Source: Firmicutes bacterium CAG:646 (GTDB taxonomy: Bacteria > Bacillota > Clostridia > Lachnospirales > Lachnospiraceae). Taken from it: a stretch of DNA of 10,132 nt. The position numbers were made by a program, and so were the translations under genes. A model generated the notes under the pieces. That model did no database searches and was not told where the DNA came from. It saw nothing but the letters and a program-made list of their open reading frames with translations. Of the stretch, positions 1 to 6,305 are shown piece by piece. Where the stretch lies: NCBI GenBank assembly GCA_000432335.1, contig HF995395.1:79803-89934 (forward strand), given 5' to 3'. The stretch's first letter is position 1, and each line of letters starts with the position of its first letter.

Positions 1-549
1 TGTTACGCAGTAAGTAAAAAGATCGCCCAGGAAAGCAGCCAGAAAAACGGTAATGTACTTATTTAGCTTTAATTTTTGGCATAATTTATAGATTCCGAAG
101 GAAACCAAAGGTCCGGCTACCGCCATAGAGAAAGTATTTGCCCCGATGGTAGTTAAGCCGCCGTGAGCCAGCAAAAGAGCCTGAAACAGAAGAACAATCA
201 GTCCCAGAACACTTACCGCAGCGGGACCAAAAAGAATAGCTCCCAGACCGGTTCCGGTCATATGAGAACAACTTCCGGTTACGGAAGGAATCTTCAGTGA
301 AGAAATCACGAAGATAAAAGCTCCGGACATAGCCAGAAGAATCAGCGCTTTTCGGTTTTCATTTAAAACCTTTCGGATGGACATCAGTCCGGCTGCAAGA
401 AACGGAAGACAGACAACACCCCAGGCGATACAGAACCCTACCGGGAGATACCCCTCCATAATGTGCATGGCGCTGGCTGCGGGCATCAGTCCGAAATACA
501 GCGCAAAGGCGCTGACAGCAGCAATGATACGTTTTTGTTTGTAAGTCAT
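1..549 (-). CDS. cbiM: CbiM, ECF cobalt transporter substrate-binding membrane subunit (partial, 3' end outside window)
   Basis: The protein is the integral-membrane S component that captures Co2+ for the CbiMNQO energy-coupling-factor importer feeding cobalamin synthesis. The first 183 residues are visible; the family is usually about 215-250 aa, so a short C-terminal part lies past the left edge. Residues 1-27 look like a cleavable signal peptide (basic MTYKQKR, hydrophobic core, then PAASA). Cleavage after ASA would expose MHIMEGYLP, the conserved N-terminal metal-binding segment with His at mature position 2. Later family hallmarks are the segment around PSVTGSCSHMTGTGLGAILFG and the LLLAHGGLTTIGANTFSM stretch, followed by hydrophobic helices. 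The ATG at 549-547 is preceded by AAAGGAG at 564-558. Regulation is by the B12 riboswitch upstream. cbiN, cbiQ and cbiO would be expected beyond the edge but cannot be seen. NikM is the main alternative, disfavoured by the B12 riboswitch and lone M domain. Confidence 0.93.
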   Translation of the reverse strand, partial: MTYKQKRIIAAVSAFALYFGLMPAASAMHIMEGYLPVGFCIAWGVVCLPFLAAGLMSIRKVLNENRKALILLAMSGAFIFVISSLKIPSVTGSCSHMTGTGLGAILFGPAAVSVLGLIVLLFQALLLAHGGLTTIGANTFSMAVAGPLVSFGIYKLCQKLKLNKYITVFLAAFLGDLFTYCVT

Positions 550-576
550 TTTTATTTCTCCTTTCATCCCATTGTG

Positions 577-647
577 AAAATAATAAAAACAGTTCAGCTC
601 GCACCATTCGTAAAACAGCACTGCGTGCTTATTGTGGCTGAACTGTT
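577..647 (-). terminator. Terminator-like hairpin directly upstream of the cbiM ribosome binding site
   Basis: A perfect 11-bp inverted repeat (AACAGTTCAGC at 588-598 against GCTGAACTGTT at 637-647) encloses a 38-nt loop. The loop holds its own 5-bp hairpin (AGCAC/GTGCT, 617-629). On the minus strand the stem is followed by a T-rich run (TTTTTATTATTTT). It ends about 24 nt before the cbiM Shine-Dalgarno. It may be a second intrinsic terminator of the riboswitch expression platform, or a structure affecting translation initiation. The long loop makes it weaker than the hairpin at 651-688. Its arms resemble the ends of the palindromic element at 710-852. Confidence 0.5.
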
Positions 648-650
648 ATA

Positions 651-688
651 AATAAAAAACGCCGAATCGTTGACTTTTACGATCGGCG
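651..688 (-). terminator. Intrinsic terminator in the cbiM leader (likely riboswitch expression platform)
   Basis: On the minus strand, CGCCGATCGT (688-679) pairs with ACGATTCGGCG (670-660) with one bulged base. The loop is 8 nt, and six T residues follow at once (659-654). This is a textbook rho-independent terminator lying between the cobalamin aptamer and cbiM, as expected for B12-dependent premature termination. A CGCCGAA segment at 768-762 on the same strand could pair with TTCGGCG of the 3' arm (666-660), giving a possible antiterminator; that pairing is an inference. Confidence 0.8.
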
Positions 689-709
689 CGCGGGGATATA
701 TCACAAGAC

Positions 710-852
710 GTAACTGTTCAGTATCCTCACGGTTACGGGCAAAAATCCATTAAAAATTGCCTTCGGCGATGGGATTTTTGCTTGTATGTTTCGGGATTGG
801 CTTGCAACTGCAAGCCAACACCTCGCGGGATAGTGAACTGCTGAATAGTTAC
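710..852. repeat. MITE-like palindromic element in the riboswitch leader
   Basis: This 143-bp stretch is bounded by inverted ends GTAACTGTTCAG (710-721) and CTGAATAGTTAC (841-852), matching at 11 of 12 positions. Both ends continue inward to a shared TATCC, after an 8-nt gap on one side. The interior is almost all foldback: CGTAACTGT/ACGGTTACG (709-717 with 729-737); GCAAAAATCC/GGATTTTTGC (739-748 with 772-781) enclosing ATTGCC/GGCGAT (756-770); and a 10-bp perfect palindromic pair TTGGCTTGCA/TGCAAGCCAA (797-818). No protein is encoded and no clear target-site duplication is visible. The architecture suits a small non-autonomous transposable element or a dispersed structured repeat. It could instead be a native part of the leader; whether it recurs elsewhere in the genome cannot be seen from one window. 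Confidence 0.5.
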
Positions 853-922
853 TACAAAATATACTAATCTTGTGAAACAATCCTACACTCTGCCATCGTT
901 CGTAACATAAGTGTAAATTTCC

Positions 923-1090
923 TATGACGGGCAGGTCTTCTGGCTCGGGAGTCTTCATACTGTTTCGCCTTCCCAGTTTCCCAGTGACATGAATGAAACA
1001 GACTCGTCCTTTACAGCGGCGTGACCGCGGGGGAATGAAACCCCTCTTTCCTCTTAGCCTGTGGAGAAAAAACACAGGAACCTCATCATA
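923..1090 (-). ncRNA. Cobalamin (B12) riboswitch aptamer
   Basis: Read on the minus strand, the element carries the conserved blocks of the cobalamin riboswitch. These are an AAGAGG-type segment followed by a GGGG...CCCC stem and the GCGGTCACGCCGCTGT block (about 1011-1053), TCACTGGGAAACTGGGAAGG (987-968), and the diagnostic GAGCCAGAAGACCTGCCCG B12-box region (946-928). The closing helix P1 can be drawn as TATGATG (1090-1084) with CGTCATA (929-923), seven pairs with one G-U. P2 is CCTGTG/CACAGG (about 1079-1058). It begins only a few bases after the predicted transcription start. It should repress cbiM when adenosylcobalamin or a related corrinoid is abundant. The next terminator is about 235 nt further on, an unusually long gap, part of which is the palindromic element at 710-852. 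Confidence 0.93.
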
Positions 1091-1103
1091 TTCAATTAAA
1101 GCC

Positions 1104-1132
1104 AGTGTACTCCAAACGACAATTCTTGTCAA
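1104..1132 (-). promoter_or_regulatory. Sigma-A-type promoter for the riboswitch-cbiM transcript
   Basis: On the minus strand a perfect -35 hexamer TTGACA (1132-1127) is followed after exactly 17 nt by TACACT (1109-1104), four of six matches to TATAAT. Transcription would start near 1097, just before the aptamer. It lies back to back with the hemA promoter. Confidence 0.75.
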
Positions 1133-1151
1133 TTCTCTTGCGAAAATTTAT

Positions 1152-1179
1152 TTGCATTTAAAACAACTTGTGCTATGAT
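1152..1179 (+). promoter_or_regulatory. Promoter of the hem operon
   Basis: TTGCAT (1152-1157) and TATGAT (1174-1179) are separated by 16 nt, and a TG at 1171-1172 makes an extended -10 element. The start would fall near 1186, leaving a 5' leader of about 25 nt before the hemA ATG. That is too short for a riboswitch, so control of this operon is not through a cis-acting B12 aptamer at this promoter. Confidence 0.7.
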
Positions 1180-1211
1180 ATTCAGAAGATGTGATTTGGG
1201 AGGAACAAAAG

Positions 1212-2441
1212 ATGAGTATATGTATGGTGGGTATCGATCACAATAAGGCAAATGTGGATATCCGGGCTTTATTTTCATTTACGAAAAAAAATGCGGCTGC
1301 AGCAATGCAGACATGGAAAAAAATTTCGGGGATCCATGGCTGTGTGGTATTGTCCACCTGTAACCGGATGGAGCTTTGGGCAAGCACGCAGGATGACTGG
1401 GAAGGAGATCTCCTGGAAGAATTGTGCAGATGGAAAGAGGTGGATCCTACCCAGTATGAAGAGTATTTTGTGCGAAGAAAAGATCGGGAAGCGGTAGAGC
1501 ATCTGTTCCATCTCACCAGCGGTCTGAAGTCATTGATTTTGGCAGAGGATCAGATCATTACTCAGGTAAAAGATGCTCTGGCTATGGCGAGGGAAAATTA
1601 TGTGACGGATAATGTACTGGAGGTACTTTTCAGAAAAGCGGTAACGGCAGGAAAGAAGGTAAAGACCAATGTAACGTTTTCCAGAGCAAATCAGACGGCC
1701 ATGGATCAGGCAGTGGAAATGCTCAGACAGAAGAATTTTCAGTTTTCAGAGAAAAACTGTCTGGTTATTGGAAATGGTGAAATGGGTAAACTGGCGGCGC
1801 AGACGTTAAAAAGGGCAGGAGCCCGGGTGACGGTGACGGTGCGGCAGTACCGCAGCGGGATTGTGACGATTCCCATGGGCTGTGAGAGGATCAATTATGG
1901 AGAAAGACTGGAATTTTTACCGTCCTGTGATCTGGTGGTGAGCGCTACGGCAAGTCCAAACTATACTCTCACGAAAGAACAGGTGGAAGATGCAGGGATT
2001 CGAAAAGATACGATTTTGATCGATCTGGCGGTGCCCAGAGATATGGAACCGGAATTGACAGAGATTCCGGGAATAGAACTGTATACGATTGATGATTTTA
2101 AAACAGAGGAATTTGGCGAGGGAACCAGGCGTTCCATGGAACAGGCGGAGGTTCTTCTTCAGGAGGAAATGGAAGAATTTTATGTATGGTTCAATGGACG
2201 GGATATGATTCCCAGAATTCAGGAAATCCGGGAAGAGGCGGTGACCGATCTGAATCTTCGGCTGCATAAGATTCTTCATAAGCTTCCTCTTTCCGAACAG
2301 GAAAAGGAAGAGCTTTCCCAGGCCATTGATACGGCGGCGGGAAAGGTAGTGACAAAAATGATCTTCGGTCTTCGGGACACACTGGATCAGAGAGAATTTG
2401 CAGACTGTGTGAAAGGACTGGAAAAACTATATGAAGAATGA
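1212..2441 (+). CDS. hemA: Glutamyl-tRNA reductase
   Basis: Reduces glutamyl-tRNA(Glu) with NADPH to glutamate-1-semialdehyde, the committing step of the C5 tetrapyrrole pathway. The 409-aa protein has the N-terminal catalytic domain with STCNRMELWA, whose Cys50 is the expected thioester nucleophile, and HLFHLTSGLKSLILAEDQIITQVK, the conserved block that usually reads as GEPQILGQVK. An NADPH-binding Rossmann domain follows with LVIGNGEMGKLAAQ (GxGxMG, about residues 183-196), then the C-terminal helical dimerisation domain. The ATG at 1212 is preferred because GGGAGG (1198-1203) lies 8 nt upstream and the protein then starts MSICMVGIDHNKANVDIR, aligning with the family start. A GTG at 1191 would fall almost on the transcription start. 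It is first in the operon and overlaps the next gene by 11 nt. Its partner HemL is encoded five genes downstream. Confidence 0.97.
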   Translation: MSICMVGIDHNKANVDIRALFSFTKKNAAAAMQTWKKISGIHGCVVLSTCNRMELWASTQDDWEGDLLEELCRWKEVDPTQYEEYFVRRKDREAVEHLFHLTSGLKSLILAEDQIITQVKDALAMARENYVTDNVLEVLFRKAVTAGKKVKTNVTFSRANQTAMDQAVEMLRQKNFQFSEKNCLVIGNGEMGKLAAQTLKRAGARVTVTVRQYRSGIVTIPMGCERINYGERLEFLPSCDLVVSATASPNYTLTKEQVEDAGIRKDTILIDLAVPRDMEPELTEIPGIELYTIDDFKTEEFGEGTRRSMEQAEVLLQEEMEEFYVWFNGRDMIPRIQEIREEAVTDLNLRLHKILHKLPLSEQEKEELSQAIDTAAGKVVTKMIFGLRDTLDQREFADCVKGLEKLYEE

Positions 2442-2904
2442 GACAGGTTATTTCCCTTTATTTATGGATATCAGCGATAAAAAAATCGTGGTGATCGGGG
2501 GAGGAAACATTGCGGCCAGACGAGTGAAGGTGTTAAGTCAGTTTTGCAGGAATCTTACGGTGGTAGCCCCCAGGATTCATCCGGATCTTTTGACTTTGGA
2601 AGAGAAGGGGCAGATTCGGGTGATTCGCCGGGAATATGAAAGAGAAGACATTTACGATGCCTGGATGGTTCTGGCGACCACAGATCAGCATAAGTTAAAT
2701 GAGGAGATCTACAGTGTGGCAAAATGTCTGGGCGCGCTGGTAAATGTGGCGAGCAACCGGGAAAAATGTGATTTTCATTTTCCGGGCATCGTGAAAAAAA
2801 ATCATTTTGTGGTGGGGATTAACGCTTCTGGAATGGATCACAAAGGGGCAGCCCGGTTAAAGAAAAGGATTGAGGAAGCAGTGGAAGGAGCAGAGGAATC
2901 ATGA
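2431..2904 (+). CDS. sirC: Precorrin-2 dehydrogenase (SirC/Met8/CysG N-terminal family)
   Basis: Oxidises precorrin-2 to sirohydrochlorin with NAD+, the branch point between sirohaem and anaerobic cobalamin. At 157 aa it corresponds to the Rossmann and dimerisation parts of the CysG N-terminal module, lacking the methyltransferase half, which is supplied here by CobA-HemD. Visible motifs are YFPLFMDI at the N-terminus, the dinucleotide loop VVIGGGNIAARRV (about 20-32), ATTDQHKLN (82-90) and VNVASNREKCDFHFPGIV (104-121). Bifunctional Met8p and CysG have a conserved Asp after NVV in the last motif; here the position reads Ser108/Asn109. That favours dehydrogenase-only activity, but it is inferred from recalled alignments. 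The ATG lies inside the end of hemA and the stop overlaps the hemC start (ATGA), so the gene is translationally coupled on both sides. The symbol is by family analogy; such proteins are often annotated as bifunctional with the ferrochelatase. Confidence 0.88.
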   Translation: MKNETGYFPLFMDISDKKIVVIGGGNIAARRVKVLSQFCRNLTVVAPRIHPDLLTLEEKGQIRVIRREYEREDIYDAWMVLATTDQHKLNEEIYSVAKCLGALVNVASNREKCDFHFPGIVKKNHFVVGINASGMDHKGAARLKKRIEEAVEGAEES

Positions 2905-3791
2905 AGAAAATATGTATCGGAAGCAGGGAAAGCCGCCTTGCAGTGATCCAGAGCGAAAAGGTGATGGATTATCTGAAAAAGGCATGTCCTGACAGGGAGA
3001 TTTCTCTGCTGACCATGAAGACTACGGGAGATAAGATTCTGGACCGTACCTTGGATAAAATTGGGGGAAAGGGACTTTTTGTGAAGGAACTGGATCGGGC
3101 GCTTCTGGAAAAACGAAGCGATCTGTCAGTGCACAGTCTGAAAGATATGCCCATGGAGACGCCTGAAGAACTGCCGATTGTGGCGTTTTCCCGACGGGAA
3201 GATCCGAGAGATGTGCTGGTGCTGCCAGAAGGAAAAGATGCGATTGATTTTTCCAAACCGCTGGGCTGCTCCAGCCAGAGAAGAATTTTACAGTTAAAAG
3301 AATTATTTCCCCAGGCGGAATATAAGAGCATCCGGGGAAATGTGATCACTCGCTTGAGAAAGCTTGACGAAGGGGAATATGGAGGGCTGATCCTGGCGGC
3401 GGCAGGTTTAAAAAGGCTGGGACTTTCCCATCGGATTTCCCGCTATTTTGAGCCGGAGGAAATGATACCGGCGGCAGGTCAGGGAATTTTGGCAGTACAG
3501 GGAAGAGCAGGAGAAGATTACTCTTATCTGGAAGGATTTGCAGATCAGGAAGGAACCTGGGCGGCGCTTTCCGAGCGGGCGTTTGTCCGGTATCTGGATG
3601 GAGGATGTTCTTCGCCGGTGGCAGCACATGCCCGGATTCGGGGAGGACAGATCCATCTTTTGGGGCTGTACTATGAAGAAAAAACAGGAAAATACAAAAA
3701 AGGCAGGATGGAAGGTCCGGTGGAAGAAGCAGAAGCGCTGGGAATCCGTCTGGCAGAAAAATTAAAGAAGGAAGTTGAAGGAGAAGTATGA
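2901..3791 (+). CDS. hemC: Hydroxymethylbilane synthase (porphobilinogen deaminase)
   Basis: Polymerises four porphobilinogen units into the linear tetrapyrrole hydroxymethylbilane on a covalently bound dipyrromethane primer. The 296-aa length is slightly shorter than the usual 305-315. Motifs in order are IGSRESRLAVIQ (6-17), the flexible-loop segment KIGGKGLFVKELD (53-65), HSLKDMP with catalytic Asp82, the GCSSQRR block (122-128), IRGNVITRLRKLD (145-156), AAGLKRLG, IPAAGQGILAVQ (189-200), and LDGGCSSPVAAHA with Cys236 as the dipyrromethane attachment site. The start ATG overlaps the preceding stop by 4 nt, and the stop overlaps the next ATG by 4 nt. Its product goes straight to the HemD half of the next protein. 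Confidence 0.97.
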   Translation: MKKICIGSRESRLAVIQSEKVMDYLKKACPDREISLLTMKTTGDKILDRTLDKIGGKGLFVKELDRALLEKRSDLSVHSLKDMPMETPEELPIVAFSRREDPRDVLVLPEGKDAIDFSKPLGCSSQRRILQLKELFPQAEYKSIRGNVITRLRKLDEGEYGGLILAAAGLKRLGLSHRISRYFEPEEMIPAAGQGILAVQGRAGEDYSYLEGFADQEGTWAALSERAFVRYLDGGCSSPVAAHARIRGGQIHLLGLYYEEKTGKYKKGRMEGPVEEAEALGIRLAEKLKKEVEGEV

Positions 3792-5296
3792 CAGGAAAGG
3801 TTTGGCTGGTAGGGGCAGGCCCCGGAGATGTGGGACTTTTTACCCTGAAAGGAAAACAGGTATTGGAACAGGCGGAAGTAGTGGTTTATGACAGTCTGGT
3901 GGGAGACGGCGTGTTGGCGATGGTTCCCGCAGGCGCCCGGCTTATCAACGTAGGAAAACGGGCAGGTCATCATCTGATGAAACAGGAAATGATCAATCAG
4001 GTACTTCTGGAGGAGGCGCAGAAAGGATATCGAGTGGTGCGGCTGAAAGGGGGAGATCCTTTTCTCTTTGGAAGAGGGGGAGAGGAGCTGGAGCTTCTTT
4101 CAGAACACGGAATCCCCTATGAAGTGGTTCCAGGCGTGACTTCCTGCATTGCGGTACCTGCGTATAACGGGATTCCCGTGACTCACAGAGATTACTGTTC
4201 TTCTGTTCATGTGATCACAGGTCATAAAAAAGCGGGACAGTCTTACAATATTGATTTTGAGGCGCTGGTGCGTACCGGAGGGACTCTGGTATTTCTCATG
4301 GGAGTTACCGCCCTGGAAGATATCTGCAGCAATTTGATAAAGGCGGGGATGAGCCCGTCGGTGCCGGCGGCGATTCTGCAGCAGGGGACGACGGCAGGTC
4401 AGAAAAGGATTGTGGCTACGGTGGGAACTTTGAAAGAAGAAGTGGATCGCCAGGGAATCCTCACTCCGGCGATCATTGTGGTAGGAGGCGTCTGTGAGGT
4501 AGCAGATCGATTTGAATGGTATGAGAAGCTTCCTCTGGCAGGATGCAAGATCGTGGTAACCCGACCGAAAGAATTAATTTCCCAGATGGCGGACAGACTG
4601 AGAAAACAGGGGGCGGAGGTGTTGGAACTTCCCGCCATTGCCCTTTCTCCCGTGGAGGATGACCGTAAGATCAGGGAATGTCTGGAACAGTTGGAGAAGT
4701 ATCAGTGGATTGCCTTTACCAGTCCCAGCGGCGTAAAAATCTTCTTTGAATTTTTGAAAAAAAATGGAAAAGATATTCGGGCTTTGGGAAGGGCAAAGAT
4801 TGCGGCTATTGGAAAAGGTACAAAGAGAGAATTGGAAGCGAGAGGAATGTATCCGGATCTGATGCCGGAGGTTTTTGATGGAGATTCTCTGGGCAAAAAA
4901 ATGGCAGAGTGCTGTGAGGAAAATTCTTACATTCTGATTCCAAGGGCAGCAATCGGTAATGCAGAGATTATCAGGGAACTTTCCGTGAGAAAAGATCTCG
5001 TGGTGGATGATGTAGCAACGTATGAAACCCGATATGAGGTACAGAGCATCGTTGATGAATCCGGAGCTTTTGAGCGGGGAGAGATTGATTACGCTGTATT
5101 CACCAGCGCATCCACGGTAAGGGGATTTGTACATGCTTTGCCGGGGCTGGAATATTCCAAAGTGAAAGCGGTCTGTATCGGAAAGCAGACGGCGGCGCAG
5201 GCGGAAGAATACGGAATGCACACATATACGGCAAAAGAAGCGTCTATTGACAGTCTTGTAGAACTGGTTATACAATTAGCCGGAGAAAAGAAATGA
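3788..5296 (+). CDS. cobA-hemD: Fused uroporphyrinogen-III C-methyltransferase / uroporphyrinogen-III synthase
   Basis: A two-domain, 502-aa enzyme. Residues 1 to about 245 are an S-adenosylmethionine uroporphyrinogen III methyltransferase (SUMT). It has GAGPGD (9-14), VRLKGGDPFLFGRGGEE (84-100), VVPGVTS (113-119), THR (132-134) and TPAIIVVGGV (226-235), and makes precorrin-2 by methylating C2 and C7. From about residue 250 (LAGCKIVVTRP) to the end is a HemD-type synthase, with the poorly conserved fold marked by FTSPSGVKIFF and FTSASTVRGF. It closes and inverts ring D of hydroxymethylbilane. The fusion, well known in Clostridia, channels uroporphyrinogen III directly into methylation, favouring corrinoids and sirohaem over haem. 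The gene starts with an ATGA overlap to hemC. No frameshift or missing key motif was seen. Confidence 0.96.
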   Translation: MTGKVWLVGAGPGDVGLFTLKGKQVLEQAEVVVYDSLVGDGVLAMVPAGARLINVGKRAGHHLMKQEMINQVLLEEAQKGYRVVRLKGGDPFLFGRGGEELELLSEHGIPYEVVPGVTSCIAVPAYNGIPVTHRDYCSSVHVITGHKKAGQSYNIDFEALVRTGGTLVFLMGVTALEDICSNLIKAGMSPSVPAAILQQGTTAGQKRIVATVGTLKEEVDRQGILTPAIIVVGGVCEVADRFEWYEKLPLAGCKIVVTRPKELISQMADRLRKQGAEVLELPAIALSPVEDDRKIRECLEQLEKYQWIAFTSPSGVKIFFEFLKKNGKDIRALGRAKIAAIGKGTKRELEARGMYPDLMPEVFDGDSLGKKMAECCEENSYILIPRAAIGNAEIIRELSVRKDLVVDDVATYETRYEVQSIVDESGAFERGEIDYAVFTSASTVRGFVHALPGLEYSKVKAVCIGKQTAAQAEEYGMHTYTAKEASIDSLVELVIQLAGEKK

Positions 5297-5321
5297 ACAA
5301 AAGTTTAGGAGATGACAGATC

Positions 5322-6305
5322 ATGGATATGATTAAAAGACCGAGAAGATTAAGAGGCGGGGAATATATGAGAAAGATGGTCCGGGAGACCAGAATGGACA
5401 AATCTTCCCTTATATATCCTATGTTTGTGCAGGAAGGAATGGGAAAAGAAGATGAGATCTCATCCATGCCGGGACAGTTTCGCTATACGCTGGACCGTCT
5501 GCCCTATGAACTGGAGCGGGTGGCAAAAGCAGGCGTGGGCAGCGTGATGTTGTTTGGGATTCCTGATGTGAAAGATGAGATCGCCAGCCAGGCATACGCG
5601 CAGGATGGGATTGTGCAGAGAGCCCTTCAGGTAGCAAAAGAAAAATTTCCGGAGATTTATTATATTACAGACGTATGTCTTTGTGAGTATACTTCCCATG
5701 GCCATTGCGGTATGCTCTGTGGTCACGAGGTGGAAAATGACAGTACGCTGGAACTTTTGGCGAAGACTGCCGTTTCTCATGTACAGGCGGGAGCAGATAT
5801 GGTGGCGCCTTCCGATATGATGGATGGAAGAGTTCTGGCGATCCGTCAGGCTCTGGATAAAAATGGATATAAAGAGACACCGATCATGTCCTATGCGGTA
5901 AAATATGCATCTGCATTTTATGGACCATTCCGGGAGGCGGCGGATTCCGCTCCGACATTTGGAGACAGAAAAAGTTACCAGATGGATTTTCACAACAGCC
6001 GCGAGGGAGTAAAAGAAGCGCTGCTGGATGTGGAAGAGGGAGCCGATATCGTGATGGTAAAACCGGCGCTGTCTTATCTGGATATGATCACCCGGGTGCG
6101 GGAAGTGACAAATGTTCCGGTGGCTGCTTATAGTGTCAGCGGAGAGTACGCCATGGTGAAAGCGGCGGCTCAAAAGGGTTGGATCGATGAGGAACGAATC
6201 ATGTGTGAGATGGCGGTGAGCACTTATCGGGCAGGCGCGCAGATTTATCTCACCTACTATGCGAAAGAGCTGGCAAAATGTATGGACGAAGGGAGAATTG
6301 GATAA
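5322..6305 (+). CDS. hemB: Delta-aminolevulinic acid dehydratase (porphobilinogen synthase)
   Basis: Condenses two 5-aminolevulinate molecules into porphobilinogen. The 327-aa protein is of normal length and opens with RPRRLRGGEYMRKMVRET, close to the usual RPRRLR start. DVCLCEYTSHGHCG supplies Cys119, Cys121 and Cys129, the three-cysteine active-site zinc ligand set, so this is a zinc-type enzyme rather than the Asp-rich magnesium type. The two active-site lysines are Lys194 in SYAVKYASAFYGPFREA and Lys247 in MVKPALSYLD, the latter expected to form the P-site Schiff base. The ATG at 5322 has AGGAG at 5307-5311, 10 nt upstream, an independent ribosome binding site after the 25-nt gap from cobA-hemD. 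An ATG two codons later is a possible alternative. The stop overlaps the hemL start by one base (TAATG). Confidence 0.97.
   Translation: MDMIKRPRRLRGGEYMRKMVRETRMDKSSLIYPMFVQEGMGKEDEISSMPGQFRYTLDRLPYELERVAKAGVGSVMLFGIPDVKDEIASQAYAQDGIVQRALQVAKEKFPEIYYITDVCLCEYTSHGHCGMLCGHEVENDSTLELLAKTAVSHVQAGADMVAPSDMMDGRVLAIRQALDKNGYKETPIMSYAVKYASAFYGPFREAADSAPTFGDRKSYQMDFHNSREGVKEALLDVEEGADIVMVKPALSYLDMITRVREVTNVPVAAYSVSGEYAMVKAAAQKGWIDEERIMCEMAVSTYRAGAQIYLTYYAKELAKCMDEGRIG

Noticed and set aside
797..818. Perfect 10-bp palindromic pair as an independent operator or terminator
   Set aside because: It has a two-base loop and no T tract on either side, and it sits inside the larger palindromic element, which explains it more simply.
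701..1132. A 143-codon minus-strand open frame across the cbiM leader
   Set aside because: It coincides with the promoter, the cobalamin aptamer and the palindromic element; the RNA motifs explain the sequence better, and no protein family is evident.
1191..1211. GTG at 1191 as the hemA start
   Set aside because: It would fall within a few bases of the predicted transcription start, and the added residues do not match the family. The ATG at 1212 has a well-placed GGGAGG.
4574..5275. A 233-codon minus-strand open frame opposite cobA-hemD
   Set aside because: It lies wholly antisense to the HemD domain, with biased composition (Phe, Cys and Arg rich) and no motif. The same applies to the long antisense frames under hemB (5460-6173) and the MutS-like gene (8770-9432).
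6278..6304. ATG at 6278 as the hemL start
   Set aside because: It adds nine residues encoded inside hemB that do not fit the conserved N-terminus. The ATG at 6305 forms a TAATG junction with a good ribosome binding site.
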